From: a bacterium BMS3Abin08 | GTDB lineage: Bacteria > Nitrospirota > Thermodesulfovibrionia > Thermodesulfovibrionales > JdFR-85 | DNA length: 33,434 bases | NCBI GenBank assembly: GCA_002897935.1 | Contig: BDTA01000111.1 | Coordinates: 1 to 33,434, forward strand | Direction of reading: 5' to 3' | Part shown: positions 1 to 6,898 of the stretch, one piece after another | How the letters are laid out: every line of letters begins with the position of its first letter | Numbering within the stretch: position 1 is the stretch's first letter | Made by a program: the position numbers and the translations under genes | The notes under the pieces: generated by a model | Databases searched by the model: none | What the model saw: the letters and a program-made list of their open reading frames with translations, nothing else | Told to the model about the DNA's origin: nothing

Positions 1-18
1 TACTTTTTTCCCTTTTAG

Positions 19-399
19 GCGATAACTCTTTCCCTTGAAGATGGAGATATCCGCTCTGACAAAGATTCTATCAATGGTTGCATTGGCCAGAACCGGATCA
101 AGGTTGACCGTAATCTGCCTGCATTAGCAGAGCTAAGCACCGGGCCAACGATTGAAGCAATATCCAATGGGGTAAAGGCGATATTGGAAGAAGACACAGC
201 ACTTTCCAGGAAAGCAAGTCTATATCTCTGCCACAGGTATAGCAGAAAGACACTAAAGGAAATCGGGAGTTATTTCGGCATTGGTGAGTCTGCTGTATCT
301 CAGGCAAGCCACAAGCTTAAACGGAAGTTAGACAAAGACAGGAAGCTCAGAAAAAAGATAAATTATATCAGCAAGAGATTGAATTTGTGTAATGTGTAG
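19..399 (+). pseudogene. REP-associated transposase, C-terminal remnant
   Basis: This open frame encodes the C-terminal, DnaA-like helix-turn-helix part of a REP-associated tyrosine (Y1) transposase. The visible signs are the LPAL segment, then a basic helix with LKEIGSYFGIGESAVSQAS and the tail KLDKDRKLRKKI, which is typical of the long form of these proteins. The N-terminal catalytic HUH/Tyr domain is absent: a stop codon at 16-18 closes the frame upstream and the window begins there. The piece is therefore either a frameshifted gene or a 5'-deleted relic. No good start codon with a ribosome binding site is seen. Such enzymes act on the palindromic REP elements that occur several times in this window, so an intact relative could have spread them. 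The family call is firm; the state of the full gene is not known. Confidence 0.7.
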
Positions 400-440
400 A
401 CCCCTCTGTTTTCCGGATTGTCCCACAAGGACAGCTTATA

Positions 441-533
441 AGAAACGCTTGAGTCCCGCCGAGGCGGGAGAAACTATCACGTACGGTTCTTAGTGGGGAA
501 TCTGGCCGAAAGGGCCGGGACCTACCCGGTCCC
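441..533 (+). ncRNA. Group II intron 3'-end-like remnant (domain V/VI-like)
   Basis: The segment GAAACTATCACGTACGGTTC (471-490) closely resembles the 3' half of group II intron domain V, and it is followed by TTAGTGGGG and a GGCC-GAAA-GGGCC hairpin ending in CCTACCC, as in domain VI. The 5' strand of domain V (AGAAACGCTTGAG) pairs only partly with it. A perfect palindrome, TCCCGCC-GA-GGCGGGA, sits where the tetraloop end should be. No reverse transcriptase lies next to it on this strand. I read this as a decayed intron end carrying an inserted REP-like palindrome; recognition is from memory of the domain V consensus. Confidence 0.35.
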
Positions 534-571
534 TCATAAAATAAGCCATATTCTGGTCGCTTACTCGGCCA

Positions 572-609
572 TTGACATACCTGCCCTTAATACGTATACT
601 ACACGTATA
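572..609 (+). promoter_or_regulatory. Sigma-70 promoter with direct-repeat operator for mazEF-like pair
   Basis: TTGACA at 572-577, a 17-base spacer and TATACT at 595-600 make a near-consensus promoter. Two direct repeats ACGTATA (592-598 and 603-609, 11 bp apart) overlap the -10 box. Ribbon-helix-helix antitoxins typically bind such repeats, so autorepression by the downstream antitoxin is inferred. A strong ribosome binding site AAGGAGG follows at 614-620. Confidence 0.7.
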
Positions 610-626
610 TAGAAAGGAGGATTTTA

Positions 627-857
627 ATGCAAAAAAAGTTGACCATAACCATAGATGAGGAAGTTTATGAAGGTCTTCGTAAGGCCATCGGCCCCCGCAA
701 GATCAGCAAATTTATTGAGGAATTAGTTCGCCCGCACGTAGTCCGCCCAAATTTGGAATTAGCATACTCCCAAATGTCAAAAGACAAAAAGAGAGAAGCA
801 GAAGCCTTGAATTGGGCAGAAACAACTTTTAAGGACATAGCGCATGAAAAGAGGTGA
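627..857 (+). CDS. Ribbon-helix-helix antitoxin (MazE-like partner)
   Basis: This 76-residue protein is the likely antitoxin of a type II toxin-antitoxin pair. Residues 1-40 ([15 protein letters not shown], then [14 protein letters not shown]) fit a short ribbon-helix-helix DNA-binding domain: one beta strand, two helices. The charged C-terminal tail would wrap the toxin. The ATG lies 6 bases after AAGGAGG. The gene overlaps the toxin by 14 bases, which implies translational coupling. It probably represses its own promoter through the ACGTATA direct repeats. The pairing with a MazF/PemK toxin makes the role clear, although the antitoxin is not of the AbrB-type MazE fold. Confidence 0.85.
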   Translation: MQKKLTITIDEEVYEGLRKAIGPRKISKFIEELVRPHVVRPNLELAYSQMSKDKKREAEALNWAETTFKDIAHEKR

Positions 858-1167
858 GGTCTGGTGGGTTAATTTTGATCCCTCAGTCGGCGGAGAGATT
901 AGGAAAAAACGTCCTGCCGTAATAGTTAGCAATGATGCATCAAATAAGTTTCTCAATCGAGTTCAGGTTGTCCCTCTTACCACCAAGACGGATCGTTTGT
1001 ATCCCAGTGAGGCACTTGTTATATTTGATGGGAAAGAAAGTAAGGCCATGGCCGATCAATTGGCTACTGTAAGTAAGATGAGACTATTCAAACATGCCGG
1101 CACCATTTCAGAAAAAGATATGCTAAAAATCAACGAAGTGATCAAAATACAATTAGATATTTACTGA
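844..1167 (+). CDS. MazF/PemK-family endoribonuclease toxin
   Basis: This 107-residue protein belongs to the MazF/PemK/CcdB-like toxins, which cleave mRNA at short sequences in the cytoplasm. The N-terminal motif RGEVWWVNF with the basic KKRPAVIVS segment (about residues 22-30) and VVPLTT (about 43-48) match the SH3-like beta barrel of the family. The length is normal, so it looks intact. The start codon lies inside the end of the antitoxin gene in another frame. Its job is inferred as plasmid-like or cassette stabilisation, or stress-induced growth arrest. The cleavage specificity cannot be read from the sequence. Confidence 0.9.
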   Translation: MKRGEVWWVNFDPSVGGEIRKKRPAVIVSNDASNKFLNRVQVVPLTTKTDRLYPSEALVIFDGKESKAMADQLATVSKMRLFKHAGTISEKDMLKINEVIKIQLDIY

Positions 1168-1464
1168 AAAGAAAATGAAAAAAAGACAACATGTCAACCT
1201 TGTTCACGAGGGGAATTATGTGGCTGAGAGAGTGAAGAGAGGGGTTACATGAATGCACTACTGTCCGGTTAAATTTCCACCTATTGCATTCACCATGAAG
1301 TCAATATGAACGGATTCTTTATTTTTCAATGAGTTAGCTCTTCCCATAGTATGCTGTCCGGTAAAGTTCATATTTCATATCCCATGAGGGCTTTCCTGAT
1401 CGGACTGTTCCTGTTTACCGGATCAAGTCCGGGACAGACTCTGGCTCACAGTCTTTCGATAGGC
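1168..1464 (+). other. Gene-free stretch with short IS-like repeats
   Basis: No gene is supported here. The motif CTGTCCGGT occurs twice (about 1261 and 1353), and TACCGGATCAAGTCCGG lies near 1417. These look like scraps of insertion-sequence ends, but no transposase fragment accompanies them. Confidence 0.3.
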
Positions 1465-1652
1465 CTCCTCCAGACAATCTCTCGCGATTTTGCCCTTGCC
1501 TTCGGCTGGTACTTCTGCTAATATAATTGAACTTAGCAGGGTTTACGTACAGGGGACTTTCACCCCTTTAGTTCACGCCCATGCCGGGCGTACTCAAGCC
1601 GCTCAGGAATGGGACACGCAAAGCCGCGCGCCCCTTAGCTCAAATGTTATAT
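1465..1652 (+). repeat. Long intergenic repeat, copy 1, ending in an attC-like R' core
   Basis: This stretch shares an ordered set of blocks with 5014-5205: CTCCAGACA, TTTTGCCCTTGCC, GACTTTCACCCC, TTAG.TCACGCCCATGCCGGGCGTAC and an AAG.CGCTCA block. It ends CGCCCCTTAGCTCAAATGTTATAT, which resembles the L'-R' end of an integron attC site (GTTATAT at 1646-1652) just before the next gene pair. The R'' half is not evident, so the attC reading is tentative. Confidence 0.55.
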
Positions 1653-1786
1653 GTGTATGAAATAAAAAGTGATAGCGAACAAAGCCGGTCATTTATATTT
1701 TAGCAAGTTTGGCAAAGGCCATGGTAAAATAAATACAATAAAGCAAGGAACTATCAAGAAAATAAAGCAATTCAAAGGAAGGGTGT

Positions 1787-1975
1787 ATGAACACAGCGAA
1801 ACAAGAAGTCCAGTCATTACTTAAGAAGCTCCCAGATGATTGTACAATAGAGGATATTCAGTATCATCTTTATGTTATTGAGAAGATACAAAGGGGTATT
1901 GACAGAGCCAAAGAAGAAGGAACTGTATCACAAGAAGAAGTAGAAAAGCGATTTAGCAAATGGACTACAAAGTAG
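1787..1975 (+). CDS. Small antitoxin of a ParE/RelE-type pair
   Basis: This 62-residue, highly charged, mostly helical protein sits directly before a ParE/RelE-family toxin and overlaps it by 16 bases. Its tail (TVSQEEVEKRFSKW) is typical of the toxin-wrapping helix of RelB- or addiction-module-type antitoxins. The N-terminal segment (EVQSLLKKLPDDCTIEDIQYHLYVIEKIQ) is a common antitoxin signature. A GGAAGGG ribosome binding site precedes the ATG. The protein is too short to contain a recognisable DNA-binding fold. The role is inferred mainly from context. Confidence 0.8.
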   Translation: MNTAKQEVQSLLKKLPDDCTIEDIQYHLYVIEKIQRGIDRAKEEGTVSQEEVEKRFSKWTTK

Positions 1976-2262
1976 TCTGGTCTCCTGAAGCAATTGAAGA
2001 CCTCCTGTCGATTGCAGAATACATTGAAAGAGATTCTGAATTCTATGCGCGGGCAGTTGTAATAAAAATTCTTGATGTATCACGAAGCATAAAAAATCTT
2101 CCTTCGAGAGGGAGGGTTGTTCCAGAAGTCGGAGACGATAATATTAGGGAGCTTTTCGTTTACAGTTACCGTGTTATTTACCAGATACAAGAATCAGAAA
2201 TTCTTATTGTTGCGGTGATTCATGGCAAACGACTATTTGAAAGCATATCAGAAAGATTCTAA
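1960..2262 (+). CDS. ParE/RelE-family toxin
   Basis: This 100-residue protein has the RelE/ParE fold signatures: YKVVWSPEAIEDLLSIAEYIERDS at the N-terminus, LPSRGRVVPEVGDDNIRELFVYSYRVIYQI in the middle and a C-terminal VAVIHGKRLF strand. ParE-type members poison gyrase and RelE-type members cut mRNA on the ribosome; this sequence looks more ParE-like but cannot be assigned with certainty. It is coupled to the preceding antitoxin by overlap. Length is normal. It ends with a TAA not embedded in an attC core, and a GrpB-like relic follows after two bases. Confidence 0.87.
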   Translation: MDYKVVWSPEAIEDLLSIAEYIERDSEFYARAVVIKILDVSRSIKNLPSRGRVVPEVGDDNIRELFVYSYRVIYQIQESEILIVAVIHGKRLFESISERF

Positions 2263-2264
2263 AT

Positions 2265-2461
2265 GAACACTTTGGGAGTACCGCTGTTCCTAATTTAGCT
2301 GCCAAACCGATTATTGACATGCTGGTTGCGGTTACATCTCTTCAAGAAACCAAAGAAAAAATAGTTCCGGAATAAGTTGCGTTTTGCTTATGAATTTCAA
2401 GAGGACAGAATTCATCCAGCGAATTACGCAAATGGCGAAGGAATACTATAGGAAGGCATAA
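2265..2461 (+). pseudogene. GrpB/UPF0157-family relic
   Basis: Two pieces of one UPF0157 (GrpB-like) nucleotidyltransferase-fold protein survive. The frame at 2265-2375 reads HFGSTAVPNLAAKPIIDMLV, the family's conserved core. The frame at 2390-2461 reads FKRTEFIQRITQMAKEYYRKA, matching the C-terminal helix. The middle and the N-terminus are lost and the two pieces are in different frames, so the gene is dead. Its stop codon TAA (2459-2461) lies in GCATAACAAGGCG, an attC R''-like sequence, which suggests it was once a gene cassette. Confidence 0.75.
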
Positions 2462-2502
2462 CAAGGCGTTAGCAAAGAACCACCCGGCTAAGTAGTAAGA
2501 TA
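2457..2502 (+). other. attC R''-like half site
   Basis: GCATAACAAGGCGTTAGC begins at the end of the GrpB relic and has the form of the 5' half of an integron attC site. No matching R' half follows, because a REP-like repeat begins at 2503. The site looks truncated or interrupted. Confidence 0.45.
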
Positions 2503-2605
2503 GTGAAGCTCCCCGACCAAAGGTCGGGGCTTCCGAGTAAGGAATATTGATTTATTTTATATAGCTGGCTTTCATCCCCGATCAAAGATCGGGGCATTCA
2601 GCCGG
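2503..2605 (+). repeat. REP-like double hairpin, type A copy 1
   Basis: Two hairpins in tandem, GAAGCTCCCCGACC/GGTCGGGGCTTC and CCCCGATC/GATCGGGG flanked by GGCT/AGCC, are joined by an AT-rich linker. The unit recurs at 10653-10754 and, inverted, at 24101-24281. The form is that of a bacterial interspersed REP pair (BIME). It lies between an attC-like half site and hisC. Confidence 0.85.
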
Positions 2606-2640
2606 TATCCTCGTAAATAATTCGTATCTGGAAGTTTTTC

Positions 2641-3720
2641 ATGAGTCGATTTTGGAGTTCAATAGTCAATGATTTGAAGCCGTACACCCCCGGTGAACAG
2701 CCTGCACGTACTGATTTAATTAAGCTAAACACTAACGAAAATCCTTATGGGCCATCGCCAAAGGTGTTGGATTCTTTGTGCAGTGAAGTCGCTGATACGT
2801 TACGTCTCTATCCAGACCCAAATGCTACGGAGCTAAAATCGGCAATAGCGCAACATTACCAGATAAAAAAGCAACAAGTTTTTGTTGGTAATGGCTCTGA
2901 TGAAGTCTTGGCTCATGTATTTCAGGGACTTCTAAGTCATGAGTCTCCTATGTTATTTCCTGATATTACATACAGCTTTTATCCTGTATATTGCGGGTTG
3001 TATCGAATAAATTACGAGCAGGTGCCACTAACGGATTCATTTGAAATCAATATTAAAGACTATGTGCGTCCAAACGGTGGCATAATATTTCCAAACCCAA
3101 ACGCGCCAACAGGTATTTTTCTATCTTTAGAATCCATTGAATATTTGTTAAAACAGAATAGGGATTCAGTTGTTGTTATTGATGAAGCATATATTGATTT
3201 TGGAGGCGATACTTCAGTACCACTTATTGAACGCTATCCCAATTTATTGGTAATACAGACATTGTCAAAATCCCGCTCATTAGCAGGGCTAAGGGTAGGA
3301 TTTGCCATCGGTCATCCTATACTTATTGATGCCCTGGAGCGTGTAAAGAACAGTTTTAATTCATACCCTCTCGATAGATTGGCAATAACTGGAGCTGTGG
3401 CAGCTATCCAGGATCACGCTTATTTCGATGAGACAAGAAAGAAAATTATTCGTACCCGGGAGGCGCTTGCAAATAACCTTCAAGATATTGGCTTCGAAGT
3501 GCTCCCGTCAAAAGCGAATTTTGTTTTTGCTCGTCACAATTATTGTGATGCAATAGAAATATATGACGGATTACGGGAAGAAGGCATAATAGTTCGCCAT
3601 TTCAATCAAGATAGAGTTAGTCAATTCTTGCGTATTACCATAGGAACCCGAAAAGAGTGTAATGCACTGCTAAAATCCTTGGAAGGCATTCTCCAAGGCT
3701 TGTTAAAAATAAGACCATAA
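2641..3720 (+). CDS. hisC: Histidinol-phosphate aminotransferase
   Basis: The 359-residue protein is a class I/II PLP-dependent aminotransferase of the HisC type, which transfers an amino group from glutamate to imidazole acetol phosphate in histidine synthesis. Visible signatures are [12 protein letters not shown] (31-42), [13 protein letters not shown] (57-69), GNGSDEVL (83-90), FPNPNAPTG (150-158), DEAYIDFGG (181-189), the PLP lysine in [12 protein letters not shown] (Lys210) and an Arg near the C-terminus ([10 protein letters not shown]). Length is normal, so it should be active. A weak GGAAG precedes the ATG. It stands alone, without other his genes, and its TAA stop lies in ATAAC of an attC-like site, so it probably travelled as a cassette. 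Related aminotransferases could use other substrates. Confidence 0.88.
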   Translation: MSRFWSSIVNDLKPYTPGEQPARTDLIKLNTNENPYGPSPKVLDSLCSEVADTLRLYPDPNATELKSAIAQHYQIKKQQVFVGNGSDEVLAHVFQGLLSHESPMLFPDITYSFYPVYCGLYRINYEQVPLTDSFEINIKDYVRPNGGIIFPNPNAPTGIFLSLESIEYLLKQNRDSVVVIDEAYIDFGGDTSVPLIERYPNLLVIQTLSKSRSLAGLRVGFAIGHPILIDALERVKNSFNSYPLDRLAITGAVAAIQDHAYFDETRKKIIRTREALANNLQDIGFEVLPSKANFVFARHNYCDAIEIYDGLREEGIIVRHFNQDRVSQFLRITIGTRKECNALLKSLEGILQGLLKIRP

Positions 3721-3889
3721 CAATGGCGGTGAGCTATCGCTTACCACGCTGCGCTCTCACTTCACTTCGTTCGAGAAAAACTTCCTATATCCCAAACGTT
3801 GAAAAAAAATGGAAGAAACACATATCAAATCGTTGCACCTGATATTTTTCCGCTGTCGCTCCAAAATGCAGGTTAACTCAACGTTATCT
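3715..3889 (+). other. Probable attC recombination site after hisC
   Basis: The 5' end CCATAACAATGGCGGTGAGC contains the hisC stop codon, and the 3' end GGTTAACTCAACGTTATCT carries an R'-like GTTATCT at 3883-3889. The outer arms pair in part (ATAAC-N2-TG against CA-N2-GTTAT). The spacing of about 175 bp is at the long end for attC sites. Support is moderate because the inner arms match poorly. Confidence 0.5.
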
Positions 3890-3911
3890 GAAGAAATTAA
3901 TTCAACACCGC

Positions 3912-3949
3912 TTGACAAATATGCATAAAAGATACATACTAATACATAT
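3912..3949 (+). promoter_or_regulatory. Promoter and direct-repeat operator of vapBC-like pair
   Basis: TTGACA at 3912-3917, a 17-base spacer and CATACT at 3935-3940 form a good sigma-70 promoter. Repeats TACATA at 3934-3939 and 3944-3949, with a third at 3956-3961, overlap and follow the -10 box. Binding by the downstream antitoxin is inferred. Confidence 0.6.
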
Positions 3950-3978
3950 GGAATTACATATTGATGAGGTTAAACCAC

Positions 3979-4176
3979 ATGAGAACAACACTGAACATAG
4001 AAGATGAATTACTTGACAAGGCATCAAGATTGACCGGTATTAAGGAAAAGACATCCTTAGTTAAGCTTGGGTTGGAAGCCTTGATTTCCATGGAAAGCAG
4101 TAAAAGACTTGCCAAATTGGGGGGAACTGAAAAGAAATTTAAAATGATACCTCGCAGAAGAACTGCAAACAGATAA
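3979..4176 (+). CDS. vapB: VapB-family antitoxin
   Basis: This 65-residue protein starts MRTTLNIEDELLDKASRLTGIKEKTSLVKLGLEALI, the ribbon-helix-helix pattern of VapB antitoxins that pair with PIN-domain toxins (DUF2191-like). The basic tail would contact the toxin. The ATG at 3979 is preferred because GAGG lies about 10 bases upstream and the family normally begins MRTT; earlier in-frame starts at 3961 and 3964 would add only a short leader. The toxin gene begins one base after its stop codon. Autoregulation through the TACATA repeats is likely. Confidence 0.87.
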   Translation: MRTTLNIEDELLDKASRLTGIKEKTSLVKLGLEALISMESSKRLAKLGGTEKKFKMIPRRRTANR

Positions 4177-4177
4177 A

Positions 4178-4543
4178 ATGGTTCTTGTTGACACTTCAGT
4201 GTGGGTGTCCCACTTGCGGGAGGGAAATGCTGAGCTTGGAAGATTATTGAATGATGGTGATGTTCTTTGCCATCCTTTTATTGTTGGCGAACTCGCCTGT
4301 GGGAATCTCAAGAATAGATCTGAGATACTTTCTCTCTTTCAAGCGCTCCCTATGGCGATTGAGGCAGAACATGGAGAAGTTATGCAGTTCATAGAGAATT
4401 ATCGGCTTATGGGCAAGGGGTTAGGTTACATCGATGTGCATTTGCTTGCATCGGCTCTAATGACAGAAGTTCCGATCTGGACACTCGATAAAAAATTGGA
4501 GGAGGTTTCTATAAAGTTGTGCATAGCTTTTCACAATAAATAG
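4178..4543 (+). CDS. vapC: VapC-family PIN-domain ribonuclease toxin
   Basis: The 121-residue protein is a PIN-domain toxin. Acidic residues that bind Mg2+ are visible in MVLVDTSVWVSHLR (Asp5), in the GELACGN segment (Glu at about 38), in GYIDVHLLASAL (Asp at about 88) and in WTLDKKL (Asp at about 106). VapC enzymes cut tRNA or rRNA; the target here is unknown. Length and all catalytic acids suggest an intact enzyme. It forms a tight operon with vapB. An AGATAAC attC-like half lies just after the stop codon, consistent with a gene cassette. Confidence 0.9.
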   Translation: MVLVDTSVWVSHLREGNAELGRLLNDGDVLCHPFIVGELACGNLKNRSEILSLFQALPMAIEAEHGEVMQFIENYRLMGKGLGYIDVHLLASALMTEVPIWTLDKKLEEVSIKLCIAFHNK

Positions 4544-4683
4544 TTCAGATAACACTTATTAGGCTCCCGTTGTCAGGATACAAAACTACCCTGATCGGTT
4601 TTCACCCACAGCTTTTGCTCCATACGAAGTCTTTCTTGAGCTTGCCCGGCCAGATTTTAGTGCCAACAACCATCAGTAATGTC

Positions 4684-4941
4684 TTACCAGACCTTCCTCA
4701 GACTTTTTAAACTCTTGAGATAGTCATCATACTCCAGATTTGCCTCCACTCCATGGTCCTTTAACAGGAGTTTAAGCAGGTTCCGTACTTTTGTTCGGGC
4801 CAGCCGCCACTGCTTCCAGTAGCACATCCGCACCCTTCGCCTCAGCCAGTGGTCTATCTCAGGTATCGGACTGTAATACTCCGATATCCCGTAATAGTTC
4901 ATCCAGCCCCGGATAAGGCTTGTCCCGGTCTTGAGCCGGGA
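4684..4941 (-). pseudogene. Group II intron maturase, C-terminal remnant
   Basis: On the minus strand a frame reads GTSLIRGWMNYYGISEYY, then IDHWLRRRVRMCYWKQWR and RTKVRNLLKL. This is the maturase-specific (GIIM) C-terminal domain of group II intron reverse transcriptases. The catalytic RT domain is missing, and after RNLLKL the sequence departs from the family before a stop at 4684. No clear domain V follows on that strand. It is oriented against the surrounding genes, which is the orientation expected for group IIC-attC introns inserted in cassette arrays. That class assignment is only an inference. Confidence 0.75.
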
Positions 4942-5013
4942 ACGTGATCGCTACACAACCCCGCCATGGCGGGACTCATAGCATTGCTCGAAGGTTTATC
5001 CCGCAGAGCGGGG

Positions 5014-5205
5014 CTTCCTCCAGACAAAACCTCACGGTTTTGCCCTTGCCTTTCACTAACCGTTTCCGTTATATTTCACAATATAGCGTGTGGTCTACCG
5101 GCAGGAGACTTTCACCCCATTAGCTCACGCCCATGCCGGGCGTACATAAGTCGCTCAAGAGGGACGCGGCAAAAAGCCGCCACGCCCCTCTTAGTTCATG
5201 AGATG
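5014..5205 (+). repeat. Long intergenic repeat, copy 2
   Basis: This copy shares the ordered blocks of 1465-1652, including CTCCAGACA, TTTTGCCCTTGCC, GACTTTCACCCCATTAG and TCACGCCCATGCCGGGCGTAC. Its end forms a strong hairpin, AAGAGGGACGCGGC against GCCGCCACGCCCCTCTT (5149-5192), followed by TTAGTTCATGAG. In copy 1 the corresponding end looks like an attC L'-R' end; here the R' core is not conserved. It lies directly upstream of a methyltransferase gene. Confidence 0.6.
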
Positions 5206-5218
5206 TAATAAAGGCACA

Positions 5219-5914
5219 ATGGCGTTTACGCTGGATAAAGTAGTTCTGTGGGGAAGGTCGTTTGAGGAATATGTATTGATGTTCTCCCTCTCGGAAGAAG
5301 ATCTCAAAAAGAGAATTCTTGGCTGTGGAGATGGGCCTGCAAGTTTTAATAGTGTATTGGCAAAACGAGGCGGTAAGGTAATAAGCATAGATCCCATTTA
5401 TAAATTTTCCAACAGTGAGATCAGACAGAGAATCGATGAGACATATGAGGAAGTTCTCGACCAGATAAAAAAGAATATGCAGGAATTTGTATGGAATCAC
5501 ATTGGTTCAGTGGAAGAAGTGGGTAGGGCAAGAATGAAAGCGATGGGAGAATTTTTATCTGATTATCCGATTGGATTAAAAGAAGGAAGGTACATAGAGG
5601 CAAGTCTTCCTGTTCTTCCTTTTCAGGACAAAGAGTTTGATATAGCCCTGTGTTCTCATCTTTTGTTTCTATACAGTGAGCAACTCTCAGAAGATTTTCA
5701 TATTGACTCAATAAGAGAGCTCTGCAGAGTTGCTGAAGAGGTAAGGATATTTCCACTCCTTGAACTTGGTTCCAGAAAGTCACGACATTTAGGTTCAGTG
5801 TTGAATGAATGCAAGGACTATTCAGTGGAGATTTTACCAGTTGAGTATGAATTTCAGAAAGCTGGTAATAAGATGTTAAGGGTAAAATCTGATAAAGACA
5901 CACAACCTTGCTAA
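5219..5914 (+). CDS. SAM-dependent methyltransferase-like protein
   Basis: The 231-residue protein has class I methyltransferase features: ILGCGDGPASFNS (motif I, about residues 34-46), KVISIDPIYKFS (acidic end of strand beta 2) and PFQDKEFDIALCSHLLFLYS (motif IV region). No partner or substrate can be deduced. The start at 5219 is chosen because AAAGG lies 5 bases upstream; an in-frame ATG at 5198 falls in the repeat and has no ribosome binding site. Proteins of this pattern are frequent passengers in mobile regions. Length is typical and no damage is seen. Confidence 0.8.
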   Translation: MAFTLDKVVLWGRSFEEYVLMFSLSEEDLKKRILGCGDGPASFNSVLAKRGGKVISIDPIYKFSNSEIRQRIDETYEEVLDQIKKNMQEFVWNHIGSVEEVGRARMKAMGEFLSDYPIGLKEGRYIEASLPVLPFQDKEFDIALCSHLLFLYSEQLSEDFHIDSIRELCRVAEEVRIFPLLELGSRKSRHLGSVLNECKDYSVEILPVEYEFQKAGNKMLRVKSDKDTQPC

Positions 5915-5973
5915 TGGCAATTGACCGATATAATTGTTGAAATTAAAAACAATAAAATTTGATAAAATAGAAA

Positions 5974-6183
5974 ATGGGCAGATACGAAAAACTGGTCTTA
6001 CAGATTTTAAGTGGCACATCGGATGCCAATATTAAGTTTGATGATTTGTGTAATTTGCTAAAGAGATTAGGGTTTCAAATGAGAGTTAGGGGCAGCCATC
6101 ACATATTCAGAAAGGAAGGTATAGTAGAAAAGATTAATCTTCAACGAGAAGGGGACAAGGCAAAGCCTTATCATTGGAGGTAA
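5974..6183 (+). CDS. hicA: HicA-family toxin with altered C-terminus
   Basis: The 69-residue protein carries the HicA double-stranded RNA-binding-like fold: LLKRLGFQMRVRGSHHIFRK, with the catalytic His of the GSHH motif at about residue 40, and KINLQREGDKAKPY. HicA toxins cleave mRNA. Normal members continue after KAKPY with a basic helix (VKQVRxII-like); this one ends at once with HWR, so the last helix is lost by a small deletion or frameshift. It may be weakened or inactive. It forms a pair with hicB, 3 bases downstream. TTGAAA with TGATAA 17 bases later lies just upstream and could be its promoter. Confidence 0.85.
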   Translation: MGRYEKLVLQILSGTSDANIKFDDLCNLLKRLGFQMRVRGSHHIFRKEGIVEKINLQREGDKAKPYHWR

Positions 6184-6186
6184 GTA

Positions 6187-6399
6187 ATGTACAAATATGA
6201 AATCATAATCTACTGGAGCAGGGAGGACGATGCCTTTGTGGCAGAGGTGCCTGAACTTCCTGGATGTATGGCACACGGCAAAACCTACGAGGAAGCGATA
6301 AAAAATGTTCAGGATGCTATACAGTTGTGGATTGACACCGCAAAGGAGTTTGGAGATCCTATCCCGGAACCCAAAGGAAAAAGATTGATATTTGCATAA
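6187..6399 (+). CDS. hicB: HicB-family antitoxin
   Basis: The 70-residue protein is a short HicB antitoxin: YEIIIYWSREDDAFVAEVPELPGCMAHGKTYEEAIKNVQDAIQLWI is the partially degraded RNase H-like fold typical of the family, ending with PIPEPKGKRL. There is no C-terminal DNA-binding domain, so it is the short form that binds the toxin only. It follows hicA by 3 bases and a weak GGAGGTAAGT provides the ribosome binding site inside the hicA end. It appears intact even though the toxin is altered. Confidence 0.88.
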   Translation: MYKYEIIIYWSREDDAFVAEVPELPGCMAHGKTYEEAIKNVQDAIQLWIDTAKEFGDPIPEPKGKRLIFA

Positions 6400-6503
6400 A
6401 CATCTAATCGGGTAAGCAGGGGCTTCTCTTCCCCGCTCCCCACAGCACGGGGTCCCGATTCATCGGGATTCACAAAGACTACCGGGTCCCGACGTATCGG
6501 GGG

Positions 6504-6620
6504 GTCAAGCTCTCCGACCAAAGGTCGGAGCTTGCCAATGCAAGGAAAATTTGATTAATTACATTCCTTGCCTTCATACCCCGACCACAGGTCGGGGCCT
6601 TCGGCATGGTGCATTGTAAT
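6504..6620 (+). repeat. REP-like double hairpin, type B copy 1
   Basis: Hairpins CAAGCTCTCCGACC/GGTCGGAGCTTG and CCCCGACC/GGTCGGGG are joined by a linker that itself pairs (GCAAGGAA with TTCCTTGC). The unit ends GGTGCATTGTAAT. It recurs at 15538-15653. Its sequence differs from type A, so the window has two REP families with similar cores. Confidence 0.85.
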
Positions 6621-6680
6621 GAATGTTCACCCACATTTCCTTGATTGAGACTAAGCCTTGTTCCTTCCCATTTCTTGGTT

Positions 6681-6884
6681 ATGCCGAATTATGTGGCTGT
6701 CAGGGAGGCGACGGAAAAAAATTATGAAGGGATATGTAAGCTTTTCGATAGCGAAGAAGAGCTACTCCTTATTTATCCACCCGGGGAATATCCATTTACA
6801 ACAGATCAGCGTATTGAGTTAGCCAGCGGACAGCGGATAAACCGCCACCGAGGTCGATGTTATGCTAAAATAGAAAGAAAATAG
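6681..6884 (+). pseudogene. GNAT acetyltransferase N-terminal fragment
   Basis: The frame begins MPNYVAVREATEKNYEGICKLF and continues SEEELLLIYPPGEYPFT, the pattern of the first strand and helix of a GNAT-family N-acetyltransferase. After TTDQRIELA the sequence no longer resembles the family, and a stop occurs at residue 68, long before the acetyl-CoA-binding motif. The fragment is therefore a truncated gene. No clear ribosome binding site is present. The family call rests on a short stretch. Confidence 0.5.
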
Positions 6885-6898
6885 GAAAATTATATGGT

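Noticed and set aside
5421-5903. Minus-strand open frame opposite the methyltransferase
   Set aside because: The + strand carries the methyltransferase motifs and a better start; the reverse frame has no recognisable pattern.
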